NCBI GenBank assembly: GCA_028825445.1 | Contig: JAPKAD010000013.1 | Coordinates: forward strand, 1-57,133 | From: Octadecabacter sp. | GTDB taxonomy: Bacteria; Pseudomonadota; Alphaproteobacteria; Rhodobacterales; Rhodobacteraceae | Direction: 5' to 3' | Length of the DNA stretch: 57,133 bases | In this document: positions 8,522-19,365 of the stretch, piece after piece | How the letters are laid out: each line of letters begins with the position of its first letter | How positions within the stretch are numbered: position 1 is the first letter of the stretch | The notes under the pieces: generated by a model | Told to the model about the DNA's origin: nothing | Database searches by the model: none | Seen by the model: the letters and a program-made list of their open reading frames with translations, nothing else | Position numbers and translations under genes: made by a program

Positions 8522-9553
8522 ATGGACCAGATCATCGTTCAAGTTCTCAACGGTTTAGACAAAGGCTCCGCGTATGCGTTGATCGCCCTTGGCCTGACCA
8601 TAATTTTTGGCACACTAGGGGTCGTAAACTTCGCCCATGGCGCTTTGTTCATGATGGGCGCGTTTTGCGCTGTGATAACTTCAAAAATTCTTTCAGTTTC
8701 CCATCAGGTTGTTGACCCGACTCGCTCTGACTTTTTAGGCAACCCGATGCAAGTTGACACATTTTACGTGCAAGACTGGTTCGGAATGGCCGCCGGTCAA
8801 ACTATTATGGATTGGGCAGTACCAATCGCAATCCTGTTCGCAATACCTGTGATGATCTTTGTAGGCTTTGCGATGGAGCGTGGTTTAATAAAGCACTTCT
8901 ACAAACGCCCACACGCAGATCAAATACTTGTAACGTTCGGTCTGGCGCTAGTTATTGGTGAGATTATCAAATATTTCTTTGGTGCTAACCCGATTCAAAC
9001 CCCGGCCCCACCCGCGTTCACTGGGTCTTTAGATTTTGGTATGATTCTCGGTTATGAGGCACAGACCATTATGTATCCCTATTGGCGGTTGGTGTATTTC
9101 TTTTTCTCAGCTTTTATAATTGCGGGTGTTTTCGCATTCCTTCAATTTACCACATTTGGCATGGTAGTTCGCGCTGGTATGGCAGATCGTGAAACCGTTG
9201 GCCTATTGGGTATCGACATAGACAAGCGGTTTACGTTCATGTTCGGCCTTGCCGCCGCTGTGGCCGGAGTCGCAGGTGTGATGTATGCACCTATAGTAGC
9301 TCCAAACTACTTCATGGGCATGGATTTCTTAGTCCTCAGCTTTGTTGTAGTAGTGGTGGGTGGCATGGGATCTCTCCCCGGTGCCGTTGCGGCAGGTTTT
9401 TTACTAGGCGTACTTGAAAGTTTTGCTTCAATGCCCGCTGTGATAGACCTATTGCCCGGCATTAATCAAATAATAATCTACCTTGTTGCAATTATCATCT
9501 TGTTGACCCGTCCTCGTGGCCTGATGGGTCGCAAGGGCGTGATGGAGGAATAA
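8522..9553 (+). CDS. Branched-chain/amide-type ABC transporter permease (LivH family)
   Basis: A 343-residue inner-membrane permease of the LivH/UrtB family with about eight hydrophobic helices. The early GLTIIFGTLGVVNFAHG motif (about residues 22-38) and the late cluster FVVVVVGGMGSLPGA are family signatures. The start is put at 8522, after AGAGG at 8506-8510; the in-frame ATG at 8492 lies too close to the upstream terminator and homologues start with MDQI-like sequences. It is followed 3 bases later by the LivM gene, so the two are co-translated. An extended loop near residues 50-95 containing a VDTFYVQDWFG-like stretch is longer than in classical LivH and is seen in the amide/urea-type subgroup. 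Confidence 0.88.
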   Translation: MDQIIVQVLNGLDKGSAYALIALGLTIIFGTLGVVNFAHGALFMMGAFCAVITSKILSVSHQVVDPTRSDFLGNPMQVDTFYVQDWFGMAAGQTIMDWAVPIAILFAIPVMIFVGFAMERGLIKHFYKRPHADQILVTFGLALVIGEIIKYFFGANPIQTPAPPAFTGSLDFGMILGYEAQTIMYPYWRLVYFFFSAFIIAGVFAFLQFTTFGMVVRAGMADRETVGLLGIDIDKRFTFMFGLAAAVAGVAGVMYAPIVAPNYFMGMDFLVLSFVVVVVGGMGSLPGAVAAGFLLGVLESFASMPAVIDLLPGINQIIIYLVAIIILLTRPRGLMGRKGVMEE

Positions 9554-9556
9554 GCC

Positions 9557-10753
9557 ATGTTCGGACTTACCAGAAAAGACAGCAAGTTGATGCTGATCGT
9601 GTTTGGGCTGGTTATGCTAGCCCCCTTCATCCTCAACCCTTTCCCCGAAGGTTCTGCGATGGCGCAATTTAACGCGGGCTATCCCGACTTAATGCAACGT
9701 TTCGTAATTTTTGGGATTTTTGCAGTAGGGTTCAACCTTCTATTTGGCCTTACTGGCTACCTAAGTTTTGGTCACGCTGCATTTTTAGGTATTGGATCCT
9801 ACGCTGCAATCTGGTCTATGAAACTGGTTACGTTGAACGTGATCCCAGGAATCTTGGTATCAATTGTTGTAGCAGGCGCCTTCGCGTTAGTAGTGGGCTT
9901 TGTGTCTCTGCGCCGCTCTGGTATCTACTTTTCAATATTGACGCTGGCATTTGCGCAAATGATGTTTGCAATGGCGTATTCGGTTCTGACGCCGATTACG
10001 GGTGGCGAAACTGGTTTGCAGATCAAGAATACTGACACACCCCTATTTGGGGGGCCTGCTGACGGTGGAATTGGTCGAGCCAATTTATTTGGGGCCGAGA
10101 TGGGTAATTCCTATGAACTATCCCTTGGAAATCACTTATTTACCTTCAACTTGGGTTATTATATCGCAGGCGTTTTTTTATTGATAGCGTTTTACGTTTC
10201 AATCCGCATCTTCCGCTCCCCATTTGGGATCATGTTGCGGGCGGTAAAGTCAAATCAGCAACGGATGAATTACACTGGTCTAACGCCAAAACGCTACACC
10301 CTGTCAGCCTTCGTAATTTCGGGTATGTACGCCGGACTTGCTGGTGGCCTGATGGTCGCAATGGACACCCAAGTGGGACCGGAGCGCATGTTTTGGACGG
10401 CATCTGGAGAGGTTGTGATTATGACAATCCTTGGCGGTGCAGGGACCTTAATGGGGCCAGTACTCGGCGCGGGTGTCATCAAATACATGGAAAACATCAT
10501 CTCAAAAATTAATAAGGATATCCTACATGAATGGTTCGCCTTTATGCCTGATGGTTTTGAAGATGTGATCGTAGCGCTGGTCTATCCGTTCATTGGAAAA
10601 GGCTGGCACCTGACTATGGGCATCTTGTTCATGATGGTTGTGATCTTCCTGCCCGGTGGCTTGGTTGAAGGTGGTCAACGCATCGCCAAACTGTTTCGCC
10701 GTAACAAAACCTCTGACACGCAGGACGCTACGTCCCGCACGCCTGCAGAATAA
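9557..10753 (+). CDS. Branched-chain/amide-type ABC transporter permease (LivM family)
   Basis: A 398-residue second permease of the importer. The family signature [20 protein letters not shown] occurs near residues 64-83, and a second signature, [14 protein letters not shown], near residues 294-307. About ten hydrophobic segments are visible, and the C-terminus is hydrophilic and basic. The protein is longer than typical LivM because of an inserted periplasmic loop around residues 155-200. It pairs with the LivH-family gene directly upstream (3-base gap) and precedes the two ATPase genes by 12 bases, consistent with a single operon. Confidence 0.88.
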   Translation: MFGLTRKDSKLMLIVFGLVMLAPFILNPFPEGSAMAQFNAGYPDLMQRFVIFGIFAVGFNLLFGLTGYLSFGHAAFLGIGSYAAIWSMKLVTLNVIPGILVSIVVAGAFALVVGFVSLRRSGIYFSILTLAFAQMMFAMAYSVLTPITGGETGLQIKNTDTPLFGGPADGGIGRANLFGAEMGNSYELSLGNHLFTFNLGYYIAGVFLLIAFYVSIRIFRSPFGIMLRAVKSNQQRMNYTGLTPKRYTLSAFVISGMYAGLAGGLMVAMDTQVGPERMFWTASGEVVIMTILGGAGTLMGPVLGAGVIKYMENIISKINKDILHEWFAFMPDGFEDVIVALVYPFIGKGWHLTMGILFMMVVIFLPGGLVEGGQRIAKLFRRNKTSDTQDATSRTPAE

Positions 10754-10765
10754 GGAACCGTCATA

Positions 10766-11536
10766 ATGGCACTACTTTCAGTCAAAGGCGTCAACAAACG
10801 GTTTGGCGGCCTTCAAGCACTCGGTGACGTGAACCTTGATGTGATGGAAAACACTTGTCACGCGATCATCGGTCCGAATGGAGCAGGCAAGTCTACCCTG
10901 CTAAACGTACTTGTTGGTAAGCTGATCCCAGATAGCGGATCGGTTATTTTTGATGGCCAATCTGTTTTGGGTCGCAAACCGCATCAAATCAACCAGATGG
11001 GTATCAGCCGTGTGTTCCAAACACCTGAAATCTTTGCTGATCTGAACGTCATGGAAAACATGCTTATCCCGTGTTTCGCCAAACGAGACGGAGCCTTTCG
11101 GATGCACGCCTTTGAATCCGTGCGCCATGAAAAATCAATGATCAAAAAAGCCGAAGCCATGTTAGATGAAGTTAACATGCTCGATAAACGCGACATGCAA
11201 GCATCTGCCATGTCACGAGGTGACAAACGCCGTCTCGAAATGGCGATGTGTCTGGTGCAAGAACCGCGCCTCTTACTACTCGATGAACCCACCGCTGGTA
11301 TGGCCCGTGCAGACACTGAAAATACCATCGAGTTGCTTAAACTGATCCGCAAAGACCGTGGTGTTACGATGGCTATCATCGAACACGATATGAACGTGGT
11401 TTTTTCCCTAGCTGATCGAATCACAGTGTTGGCACAAGGCACTCCACTTGTCGAAGACACGCCCGACAAAATTAAAGGCCACCCGAAAGTGCGAGAAGCC
11501 TACCTAGGTGAAGCACCTGTCGAAGGAGTTAACTAA
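10766..11536 (+). CDS. ABC transporter ATP-binding protein (LivG family)
   Basis: A 256-residue cytoplasmic ATPase of the importer. Walker A GPNGAGKST lies at about residues 36-44, a variant signature SRGDKRRLE replaces the usual LSGGQ-type loop, and Walker B with its catalytic Glu is LLLLDEPTAGM. The C-terminus has the LivG-type extension ending GEAPVEG. The signature loop variant with Arg-Gly-Asp is typical of the urea/amide subgroup of LivG proteins as I recall it, not proof of substrate. The downstream livF-type gene starts 1 base after the stop. Confidence 0.88.
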   Translation: MALLSVKGVNKRFGGLQALGDVNLDVMENTCHAIIGPNGAGKSTLLNVLVGKLIPDSGSVIFDGQSVLGRKPHQINQMGISRVFQTPEIFADLNVMENMLIPCFAKRDGAFRMHAFESVRHEKSMIKKAEAMLDEVNMLDKRDMQASAMSRGDKRRLEMAMCLVQEPRLLLLDEPTAGMARADTENTIELLKLIRKDRGVTMAIIEHDMNVVFSLADRITVLAQGTPLVEDTPDKIKGHPKVREAYLGEAPVEGVN

Positions 11537-11537
11537 A

Positions 11538-12311
11538 ATGACCCACGTTGAACGCCTCGACGCCAATGGCCCATACTCAAAAAATCGCAACATGGCCGCT
11601 ACTGCTCCCAAGTACTTGTCGGTTTGGAACATGGAAGCTTATTATGGTGAAAGTTACATTATACAGGGCGTCAGTTTTGATATTCACGAAGGCGAAATTC
11701 TAGCCCTTCTCGGTCGAAATGGTGCTGGAAAAACTACCACCCTCCGAGCAATTGCCCGCATGGATGATCCACAATTGAACAGTGGCGAAATCTGGCTTGA
11801 CCACAAACCATTGCACGAAATGAAATCTTGGCAGGCATCACAAGCTGGTATCCAATTGGTGCCTGAAGACCGCAGCATCATTCCCGGTTTAACTGTCGAA
11901 GAAAACCTCAAACTGGCGCAAATCGCCCCGCCCATTGGTTGGTCTCTGGACCGCGTTTACGATCTTTTCCCTCGCCTGCGTGAACGCCGAAAACAGGATG
12001 GTGTAACTTTGTCCGGTGGTGAACAGCAAATGCTTTCAATCGCACGAGCGCTGTGTCGTGATATTAAAGTGTTACTGCTGGATGAACCTTATGAAGGCCT
12101 CGCACCAGTCATCGTACAAGAAATTGCTAAAACACTGGAAATGATACGCGACCAGGGCATTACAACAGTTATAGTCGAACAAAACGCAGTAGCCGCATTG
12201 AAATTGGCAGACCGCGCCGTAATACTTGACATCGGAAAGGTCGTATATGACGGTTCAGCTAAAGAAGTGCTGGAAGACGAAGGCCTGCGCTCCAAATACC
12301 TCGCGATCTGA
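11538..12311 (+). CDS. ABC transporter ATP-binding protein (LivF family)
   Basis: A 257-residue second ATPase. Walker A is GRNGAGKTT, the signature is LSGGEQQML and Walker B is [13 protein letters not shown]. The start at 11538 is preceded by AAGGAG at 11523-11528; an in-frame upstream ATG at 11508 lies within the previous gene and is rejected. The N-terminal ~30 residues before the ABC core are longer than in classical LivF. It closes the transporter operon, and acs begins 113 bases downstream, near enough for co-transcription, although an independent promoter is possible. Confidence 0.88.
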   Translation: MTHVERLDANGPYSKNRNMAATAPKYLSVWNMEAYYGESYIIQGVSFDIHEGEILALLGRNGAGKTTTLRAIARMDDPQLNSGEIWLDHKPLHEMKSWQASQAGIQLVPEDRSIIPGLTVEENLKLAQIAPPIGWSLDRVYDLFPRLRERRKQDGVTLSGGEQQMLSIARALCRDIKVLLLDEPYEGLAPVIVQEIAKTLEMIRDQGITTVIVEQNAVAALKLADRAVILDIGKVVYDGSAKEVLEDEGLRSKYLAI

Positions 12312-12424
12312 CCTCGATAAGGGACAAATATAGCCCCATATTCGCAGGTATACTTTTTGTGGATGGCTTGTGCACGTTATGTGACTCGCCCAAGTTTGCC
12401 CCAATTCAAATAAGGGATGCCCCC

Positions 12425-14380
12425 ATGTCTACTAAATCTAAGACCTACCCTCCGACAGCCGCCGCGGCGAGGCGCTCCCATGTTGACGCTGCTTGCTATA
12501 CAAAAATGTATGCTCAATCAATTGTAGATCCTGACAAATTTTGGGGTGAACATGCTAAACGCATCGATTGGATTAAGCCTTTCACTAAAGTGAAAAATAC
12601 GTCGTTTTTACCAGACAAGGTCAACATCAAATGGTTTGAGGATGGCACCTTAAACGTTTCTGCTAACTGCGTGGATCGCCACGTGAAAGCCCGCGGTGAT
12701 CAGGTGGCGATCATCTGGGAGCCAGATGATCCAAATACCACTGAAACGCTGCACATCACCTACACTCAACTGCAGGTCCACGTTTGCAAGATGGCCAATA
12801 TTCTTCAAACTTTAGGCGTAACCAAAGGCGACCGTGTCGTCATATACATGCCAATGATACCTGAAGCAGCCTACGCAATGTTGGCCTGCACGCGCATTGG
12901 GGCTGTGCATTCCATAGTGTTTGCAGGATTCTCGCCAGACGCACTAAGCAAGCGGATCAACGGTTGCGACGCTAAGGTTGTCATCACTGCTGATCATGCA
13001 CCTCGTGGCGGGAAGGCTACACCATTAAAATCGAATGCGGACCTGGCACTATTACATTGCAAAGACAGCGTCAAATGCCTCGTAGTGAAACGCACAGGTG
13101 CACAAACTACTTGGACGAGCCGCGATTATAGTTACAGCGACATGGTGCTGGAAGCCGATGACTATCAAAAACCAGTTGAAATGGCAGCAGAAGATCCACT
13201 ATTTATCCTCTATACATCCGGTTCAACGGGGCAGCCCAAAGGCGTCGTTCACACCACAGGCGGTTACCTCGTCTACGCAGCCATGACCCATGAATATACC
13301 TTTGATTACCACGAAGGCGATGTATTCTGGTGCACGGCCGACGTCGGCTGGGTAACCGGACACAGTTATATTATCTATGGTCCACTCGCTAATGGGGCGA
13401 CCACAATCATGTTTGAAGGCGTTCCAACCTACCCCGACGCGGGGCGGTTCTGGGAAGTCTGCGCCAAGCATAAAGTAAACCAATTCTATACCGCCCCAAC
13501 TGCTATTCGAGCACTAATGGCCCAGGGAAATGACTGGGTCGAGAAGCACGATCTGTCCAATCTAAAACTACTCGGCTCAGTGGGCGAACCTATTAACCCT
13601 GAAGCATGGAATTGGTACTATGAAGTTATTGGTAATGGAAATTGCCCCATCGTTGACACATTTTGGCAGACCGAAACGGGTGGTCACATGCTGACCCCCC
13701 TGCCCGGCGCAACGACGCTGAAACCAGGTGCAGCACAGGTGCCCTTCTTTGGTGTACAACCTGTAGTACTAGATCCACAATCAGGAGACGAAATTCATGG
13801 CAACGACGTCAGCGGAGTATTGTGTATCAAAGACAGCTGGCCCGGCCAGATGCGCACGATCTGGGGCGATCACGACCGCTTTGAAAAGACTTATTTTGGT
13901 GACTACGCGGGATATTATTTTTCAGGTGACGGCTGTAAACGCGATGCCGACGGCGATTATTGGGTGACGGGCCGGGTTGATGATGTAATCAACGTATCAG
14001 GTCACCGCATGGGCACAGCAGAAGTTGAATCCGCGCTTGTAGCGCATGTATCAGTAGCTGAAGCTGCGGTAGTAGGCTACCCTCACGATATTAAAGGTCA
14101 GGGAATTTATGCTTATGTTACATTAATGAATGGCATCGAACCCACTGAAGAATTACGAGCAGAGTTGAATAGATGGGTTCGCAGCGAGATCGGTCCAATC
14201 GCCAAACCTGACTTGTTGCAGTGGGCCCCCAGTTTGCCAAAAACTCGTTCTGGTAAAATCATGCGCCGCATTCTGCGTAAAATAGCTGAAAATGACTTTA
14301 GCACATTAGGGGATACATCCACGCTCGCGGAACCGTCCGTCGTAGAAGAATTGATCAAAAACCGAATAAAACTTGACTGA
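12425..14380 (+). CDS. acs: Acetyl-CoA synthetase (AMP-forming)
   Basis: A 651-residue cytoplasmic enzyme that makes acetyl-CoA from acetate, ATP and CoA through acetyl-AMP; the length equals the family norm. The AMP-binding motif [11 protein letters not shown], the TFWQTETGG adenine-site motif and the A8 hinge [14 protein letters not shown] are all present. Catalytic Lys611 lies in PKTRSGK; in this family it is the site of regulatory acetylation. The start at 12425 follows AAGGGATG and gives the usual N-terminus; the in-frame ATG at 12359 would add 22 residues not found in the family. It follows the importer operon and lies in a cluster with a CrbS-like sensor and a ScfR-like regulator, as expected for acetate-responsive control. 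Confidence 0.95.
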   Translation: MSTKSKTYPPTAAAARRSHVDAACYTKMYAQSIVDPDKFWGEHAKRIDWIKPFTKVKNTSFLPDKVNIKWFEDGTLNVSANCVDRHVKARGDQVAIIWEPDDPNTTETLHITYTQLQVHVCKMANILQTLGVTKGDRVVIYMPMIPEAAYAMLACTRIGAVHSIVFAGFSPDALSKRINGCDAKVVITADHAPRGGKATPLKSNADLALLHCKDSVKCLVVKRTGAQTTWTSRDYSYSDMVLEADDYQKPVEMAAEDPLFILYTSGSTGQPKGVVHTTGGYLVYAAMTHEYTFDYHEGDVFWCTADVGWVTGHSYIIYGPLANGATTIMFEGVPTYPDAGRFWEVCAKHKVNQFYTAPTAIRALMAQGNDWVEKHDLSNLKLLGSVGEPINPEAWNWYYEVIGNGNCPIVDTFWQTETGGHMLTPLPGATTLKPGAAQVPFFGVQPVVLDPQSGDEIHGNDVSGVLCIKDSWPGQMRTIWGDHDRFEKTYFGDYAGYYFSGDGCKRDADGDYWVTGRVDDVINVSGHRMGTAEVESALVAHVSVAEAAVVGYPHDIKGQGIYAYVTLMNGIEPTEELRAELNRWVRSEIGPIAKPDLLQWAPSLPKTRSGKIMRRILRKIAENDFSTLGDTSTLAEPSVVEELIKNRIKLD

Positions 14381-14990
14381 TTAGGCCAAATTCAAAAAAT
14401 CTCGTTTTATTTAATTATTGTGCCATGGTTTTGTAGTTAACACCTCAAACTAGGTAACAGTGTATGGTTGATTGAGGTTCGTATTGCAAACTAGACATCA
14501 ATGGAGGTTATTTTGTCAAAATGGGGCCCTAAGAAAATAATTGAAAATGCAATTTATGCGGGTCAGATACGCACTGGTTCAGCGCCGTAATAGGCACCCC
14601 CCTACAATAAAAAAATGCCGTATACTGGCTAATATATTTGAACTAGCCTAACCCTGAAGCAACGGTTCCAATTTATAGATAATCATAATCAAATTGGACT
14701 TATAAGCAAGTTTACGTTTACGTAAAGCTGTGCATTACAGAAGGACTGGGATCGGCATATGTGTTTACCTTTCAGAATGATTTAAAACAAAATGCGTCAA
14801 TTTGTTGTCTGAAAAGAGTGACCCATTTAAACAAGAGGTAGCGTCTAACAACAAAGCATTACAGCGAAACCTCACTTTTCACTGTTTGGCCCGCTTTCCA
14901 CCTTCTTCACCATGGTGTAGGACAACTTAAGTGTTTGTGATAAACTAATCTAAGACGCACCAAAAAGACAGACAACATCCCGAGGGAACA
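14381..14990. other. 610-base gap between acs and accB
   Basis: No gene of standard size. A tiny open reading of 25 codons at 14514-14591, starting with TTG and preceded by GGAGG at 14503-14507, ends in TAA, but it is too short to judge. The last 60 bases hold the leader of accB with GAGGGA before its ATG. Nothing else is recognised. Confidence 0.4.
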
Positions 14991-15500
14991 ATGACCAAAA
15001 CGCCACCTCAAGATTCCGCCCGCGACTCAGATATCAGCTTCATTAAAGCGCTGGCTGAGCTGCTGCGTGAAAACGATCTGACTGAACTGCAAGTAAAACG
15101 CGACTACGGTGAAAACGACGCCCTTAATGTACGGGTCAGCCGAAAGCCGCCAGCACAAGTCATTACACAGCTAGCTGCTGCTGGACCCTCAGAGAGGGTG
15201 GCTGCAAATACCGCTACTGCCAGCTTGTCAGCACCAGAGGAACCCAGCGCAGATCCTGCCAGCTTACCTGGAGCAGTCACGTCACCGATGGTCGGTACAG
15301 TATATATGTCTCCGGAACCTGATGTGGCTGCCTTCGTAAAAGTTGGTGATAAGGTCGATGAAGGAGACACATTGCTTATCATCGAAGCAATGAAAACCAT
15401 GAACCATATCCCTGCACCAAAATCTGGTACGGTCAAACGACTTTTAGTCGAAGATGGTGCGCCGGTCGAATTTGGCGCTCCACTAATGATTGTCGAATAA
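14991..15500 (+). CDS. accB: Biotin carboxyl carrier protein of acetyl-CoA carboxylase
   Basis: A 169-residue carrier subunit of acetyl-CoA carboxylase, the first committed step of fatty acid synthesis. The C-terminal ~75 residues form the biotinyl domain, with the biotinylated Lys135 in the EAMKTMNHI motif and the thumb sequence TSPMVGTVY before it. A Pro/Ala-rich linker at about residues 60-95 joins it to an N-terminal helical part. The start is set by GAGGGA at 14980-14985. accC follows with a 22-base gap, the usual accBC arrangement. Confidence 0.95.
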   Translation: MTKTPPQDSARDSDISFIKALAELLRENDLTELQVKRDYGENDALNVRVSRKPPAQVITQLAAAGPSERVAANTATASLSAPEEPSADPASLPGAVTSPMVGTVYMSPEPDVAAFVKVGDKVDEGDTLLIIEAMKTMNHIPAPKSGTVKRLLVEDGAPVEFGAPLMIVE

Positions 15501-15522
15501 GGCTCAAAGGTTAGGGACTAAA

Positions 15523-16869
15523 ATGTTTGATAAAATCCTGATCGCAAACCGTGGGGAAATCGCCCTACGTGTAATCCGCGCATGTCGCGAGATGGGCATC
15601 GGCTCGGTAGCTGTGCACTCTACAGCTGATGCCGACGCCATGCATGTCCGTATGGCTGACGAAAGCGTGTGCATCGGCCCTGCGCCATCACCACTCAGCT
15701 ATTTGAGCTTTCCAGCAATCATTTCAGCATGTGAAATCACTGGTGCCCAAGCCATCCATCCAGGATATGGATTTCTATCTGAAAATGCACAATTCGTACA
15801 AGTAGTTGAAGATCATGGACTAACGTTCATCGGCCCCACAGCGCAACACATCCGAACAATGGGTGACAAAATAACTGCCAAGGATACAATGAAAGCACTT
15901 GGCGTGCCCTGCGTTCCGGGCTCACCCGGTGGCGTCGACACGGTTGAAGATGCGCTCAAAATTGGTGAAGAATTTGGTTATCCAGTGATCATCAAAGCCA
16001 CTGCTGGTGGTGGTGGTAAAGGGATGAAAGTGGCAAATTGTGCCGAAGAAATGAAGTCAGCGTTTCAAACAGCACGTGCCGAAGGTAAATCAAACTTTGG
16101 TAACCCAGAAGTATACATCGAGAAATACCTGACTACCCCACGCCACATCGAAGTACAGGTTTTTGGCGACGGAAAAGGTAACGCTGTACATTTAGGTGAA
16201 CGCGATTGTTCGCTACAACGACGTCACCAAAAAGTTTTTGAAGAGGCGCCAGGTCCATCAATTACCCCTGACGAACGTGCACAAATTGGCAAAGTTTGTG
16301 CAGACGCCTGCGCAAATATTAATTATATTGGCGCGGGCACTATTGAATTCCTTTACGAAAATGGTGAATTTTATTTTATAGAGATGAACACAAGGCTTCA
16401 GGTAGAACATCCTGTAACTGAAGCAATTTTTGATCAAGATCTCGTGCGAGAACAAATCCGTGTTGCGTCCGGCATGCCGTTGTCATTTGATCAAGATAGT
16501 CTGAAAATTCGTGGCCACGCCATTGAGGTTAGGATTAACGCTGAAAAGTTGCCAAATTTTTCACCTTGTCCTGGTCGCATAACTCAATTTCACGCGCCCG
16601 GTGGGCTAGGTGTACGGATGGATACAGCTCTTTACGACGGATATTCGATACCGCCCTACTACGATAGTTTAATTGGTAAACTCATTGTTCACGGTCGAGA
16701 TAGACCAGAAGCCTTAGCCCGTCTTGCGCGCGCTTTGGGCGAATTGATTGTTGATGGTGTTGACACGACTATCCCGCTGTTCCACGCTTTACTGCAAGAA
16801 GACGCTGTATTGACTGGCAATTATAATATTCATTGGCTAGAACATTGGCTAGAAACTAATCTTACATAA
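15523..16869 (+). CDS. accC: Biotin carboxylase subunit of acetyl-CoA carboxylase
   Basis: A 448-residue ATP-grasp enzyme that carboxylates biotin on AccB. It begins with the typical [16 protein letters not shown], has the glycine-rich ATP loop [12 protein letters not shown] and the catalytic/metal segment [14 protein letters not shown], and ends with the expected C-terminal domain. The length matches E. coli AccC (449). The start at 15523 agrees with homologues; the in-frame ATG at 15490 overlaps accB and is rejected. It is in an operon with accB. The AccA and AccD subunits are not in the window. Confidence 0.96.
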   Translation: MFDKILIANRGEIALRVIRACREMGIGSVAVHSTADADAMHVRMADESVCIGPAPSPLSYLSFPAIISACEITGAQAIHPGYGFLSENAQFVQVVEDHGLTFIGPTAQHIRTMGDKITAKDTMKALGVPCVPGSPGGVDTVEDALKIGEEFGYPVIIKATAGGGGKGMKVANCAEEMKSAFQTARAEGKSNFGNPEVYIEKYLTTPRHIEVQVFGDGKGNAVHLGERDCSLQRRHQKVFEEAPGPSITPDERAQIGKVCADACANINYIGAGTIEFLYENGEFYFIEMNTRLQVEHPVTEAIFDQDLVREQIRVASGMPLSFDQDSLKIRGHAIEVRINAEKLPNFSPCPGRITQFHAPGGLGVRMDTALYDGYSIPPYYDSLIGKLIVHGRDRPEALARLARALGELIVDGVDTTIPLFHALLQEDAVLTGNYNIHWLEHWLETNLT

Positions 16870-17574
16870 AGATTAACCAAAGCATGTAGGCGCCACACTA
16901 AATATCAGTGACACTGATAATCGTTTGAGTTTACAGAGATGATTAACCATATTTAAGGTATTTTACTCAACAGCAGTTTGCTACCTCATTCATTTTCACG
17001 TTATTTAATATATAAAAGTGGCTTAAAAATTATTTACTATACTTTTATATAATAGATCTTTTTCAAAAATTCGGCATTGGTTCAATTTTAAACATAAACT
17101 TTAATAATGGCTGTATAAAAAAATAAAATGCAATGCGTCAGGTCCTTAGGTGCAAAAAAACTAAACCACGAACAAAGCTTTCACCATTGGTAGTAATAAC
17201 CTCTAGCGGGACTTAATGGACTAAACCCTTAGTTCAAAATAATTTTATGTTTCATTTGGGAAGTTATCAATCGCCTTCTGAAACAGCCTAATACCTTCAG
17301 CAGACATACCGTGCGCAACAACTTACAAATAAGCTTACTAATCAGCATAAGATACAAGATCTAGGAAACGCTATCCTGAGATATCTTCAGCAAATAGCGT
17401 GATAGTAGAAATGGCTTTATTAATATATTAAACTGGTAAAAAAATATTTCTGTTAATAATGTAAACTAGCCTTTAAATTAAAAAATTACCCATAACATTT
17501 TTTATGAAATTTACTAATAATTTACTTCCCACTTTAATCTTGCGAAATAACTCCAGATAAATGAGGGGTTGCAG
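16870..17574. other. AT-rich gap between accC and aat
   Basis: No intact gene. On the minus strand near 17300-17240 a short frame reads AHGMSAEGIRLFQKAIDNFP, and near 17210-17160 another reads EVITTNGESFVRGLVF. Both look protein-like but are bounded by stops and the family is not recognised. They could be relics of one gene. The rest is very AT-rich with long A and T runs. Confidence 0.35.
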
Positions 17575-18216
17575 ATGACGATAACGCTAACACAAGAAAT
17601 GCTACTGTCAGGTTATGCAGGCGGTATTTTTCCAATGGCAGAGCATCGCGAAGATGAGAATTTATTTTGGATTGATCCACGCCAACGTGGGATAATACCA
17701 TTGGACGGGTTTCACATCTCTCGTTCCCTCTCCAAAACAATTCGATCAGAACGGTTTAATGTTACCTATGATGTTGACTTTGCTGGTATTGTTTCCGGAT
17801 GCGCAGACCGAGGAGAAACGTGGATAAATGATATACTGATAAAACTATACAATCAGCTTCACAGCGCCAAGATTGCTCGCTCCGTTGAGGTTTGGGATAA
17901 CGGGGTCCTTGTCGGTGGTGTTTTTGGCATTACAATGGGGGGAGCATTTTTTGGGGAAAGTATGTTCAGTAAACGTACGGATGCATCAAAAGTGGCATTG
18001 GCATATTTAATCGATCGCCTTACCGTTGGCGGGTTTATATTATGCGATACCCAGTTCATAACGCCTCATCTGGCCAGTCTAGGCGGGATCGAAGTGCCTC
18101 GTGAACACTATCAGCAAAAATTGAACGCAGCTCTCCAGCTCAAAGCGGATTTTGACCTACAAAAAAATGTTTCCAAACCTTATTCGCTGCTACAGCGTAA
18201 TATCCAAACATCATAG
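17575..18216 (+). CDS. aat: Leucyl/phenylalanyl-tRNA-protein transferase
   Basis: A 213-residue cytoplasmic enzyme that adds Leu or Phe to proteins with N-terminal Lys or Arg, marking them for ClpS/ClpAP degradation. The family pattern GGIFPMAE, then FWIDPRQRGIIPLDGFHISRS, and the core GVFGITMGGAFFGESMF are intact. The ATG at 17575 is preferred because GAGGGG at 17563-17568 lies at proper spacing; a TTG two codons earlier is possible. Its 3' end overlaps the convergent DUF2155 gene by 37 bases. The clpX and clpP genes lie nearby on the opposite strand. Confidence 0.93.
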   Translation: MTITLTQEMLLSGYAGGIFPMAEHREDENLFWIDPRQRGIIPLDGFHISRSLSKTIRSERFNVTYDVDFAGIVSGCADRGETWINDILIKLYNQLHSAKIARSVEVWDNGVLVGGVFGITMGGAFFGESMFSKRTDASKVALAYLIDRLTVGGFILCDTQFITPHLASLGGIEVPREHYQQKLNAALQLKADFDLQKNVSKPYSLLQRNIQTS

Positions 18217-18536
18217 CGTGGATGGTCAAGCGCGTTCAGCGCAGGCGAAGATGCAATCATCCAACCGCGAAATATTGGGACAATATTATTGTTGTAGACA
18301 ATTGTTAAAAGTGCGTATGCATCGCCAGATTGATTATAACTTGGATATCGGCATTCGGACATAGTAATTGCTAAAAGACCAATAGAATGTGTCTGCCCAA
18401 GATCAAATCTAATGTCTTGTGTACGCCCAGTGATTTTATCAAGTACTCGCAATGTCCCACTCGAAGCAGTGGTTGCTAACTGCGCAGAAACTGGAAGCGC
18501 AAGGAAGACCAACAACGCTAGTAAAAACGTTTTCAC
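18180..18536 (-). CDS. DUF2155 secreted protein
   Basis: A 118-residue exported protein of the DUF2155 family, common in alphaproteobacteria and of unknown function. It has a clear Sec signal peptide (MKTFLLALLVFLALPVSAQ). The mature part carries the family pattern LRVLDKITGRTQDI, a conserved Cys in SECRYP and the C-terminal YDVWILRC. It is the last gene of a minus-strand run after NDUFA12 and the MlaD-like gene, overlapping the MlaD-like stop by 4 bases. That gene order is familiar from Roseobacter genomes. The two conserved Cys could form a disulfide in the periplasm (inference). Confidence 0.88.
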   Translation of the reverse strand: MKTFLLALLVFLALPVSAQLATTASSGTLRVLDKITGRTQDIRFDLGQTHSIGLLAITMSECRYPSYNQSGDAYALLTIVYNNNIVPIFRGWMIASSPALNALDHPRYDVWILRCSSE

Positions 18537-18979
18537 ACTTCATCATCCCTAACAAATTTCATCAACAATTGGATCAAACTCACAGCACCTTGAGTATTTT
18601 GTATTACACTACCATCTGCGAACATTTCAAATGACCCACCCGGAACAATTTCAATAAAAGTCCCACCCAAAAGGCCCTCGGACGCCACAATGACTGCGCT
18701 GTCATCAGGTATCGGTACTCCCTGATAGATCACAAAAACTGCATCAGCGCGGTAGGTTTCGATGTTGAGGTTTAAATCACTGACCTTACCGACGGAGACC
18801 CCCGCAAGACGGATGTCAGTGCCGATGCTAATGCCTTCAGCAGATCGAAAGTTGGCCTTCAACTCTATTCCTGTGGCTGACTTACTTAAGCCTGTTACAG
18901 TTACCATAAACCATAAAAAACCTAATGCCATGGTAAGTATAAAAGCACCTACGACAACTTCTGTGGTATTTTCTCGCAT
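18533..18979 (-). CDS. MlaD-family lipid-transport substrate-binding protein
   Basis: A 148-residue membrane-anchored MCE-domain protein. One N-terminal transmembrane helix (about residues 8-27, VVVGAFILTMALGFLWFMV) leads to a single MCE domain with the motif GLSKSATGIELKANFRSAEGI and the later GLLGGTFIEIVPGG. It belongs to the periplasmic MlaD group that transports phospholipids between membranes. The Met at 18979 is chosen over 18997 because homologues begin at this point and the upstream NDUFA12 stop then ends 2 bases before. The other Mla genes (mlaE, mlaF) are not in the window; an unlinked partner is normal in Rhodobacteraceae. Confidence 0.87.
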   Translation of the reverse strand: MRENTTEVVVGAFILTMALGFLWFMVTVTGLSKSATGIELKANFRSAEGISIGTDIRLAGVSVGKVSDLNLNIETYRADAVFVIYQGVPIPDDSAVIVASEGLLGGTFIEIVPGGSFEMFADGSVIQNTQGAVSLIQLLMKFVRDDEV

Positions 18980-18981
18980 AT

Positions 18982-19365
18982 TTATTCTGGCGTCCATGCT
19001 TCATAGTCAGCGCGTTTTGCAGGATCAGCGCGACGCAAAGACCCTGCTGGCGAATAAGCTGCGGAAGTTCCTGTCAGGTTTTGAACATGAGGCTTTTCCC
19101 ATGATTTGTGCGACAGTGGTTTGTCGCTAGGTGTTTCGTCCCATGTATGGTGCAGCCAGCCATGCCAATCTGGACTTACACGGCTGCCTTCGACTTCACC
19201 ATCATAAATCACCCAACGACGTGTCCCATCAGAGTTAGTATAATAAATATTACCAAGCTCGTCCTCACCAACTTTCTTACCGTTGCGCCAAGTCCAAAGC
19301 TGTGTGCCGAGCGTTTGCCCATCCCACCAAGTAAAGATCCGCTTTATAAAGTTAAAAACACCCAT
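18982..19365 (-). CDS. NADH:ubiquinone oxidoreductase subunit NDUFA12 family
   Basis: A 127-residue accessory subunit of respiratory complex I, homologous to mitochondrial NDUFA12 (B17.2) and restricted to alphaproteobacteria among bacteria. The family motifs [25 protein letters not shown] and [14 protein letters not shown] are present and complete. It leads the run NDUFA12, mlaD-like, DUF2155. The core nuo operon is not in the window, as is usual because this gene is unlinked in most relatives. Confidence 0.94.
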   Translation of the reverse strand: MGVFNFIKRIFTWWDGQTLGTQLWTWRNGKKVGEDELGNIYYTNSDGTRRWVIYDGEVEGSRVSPDWHGWLHHTWDETPSDKPLSHKSWEKPHVQNLTGTSAAYSPAGSLRRADPAKRADYEAWTPE

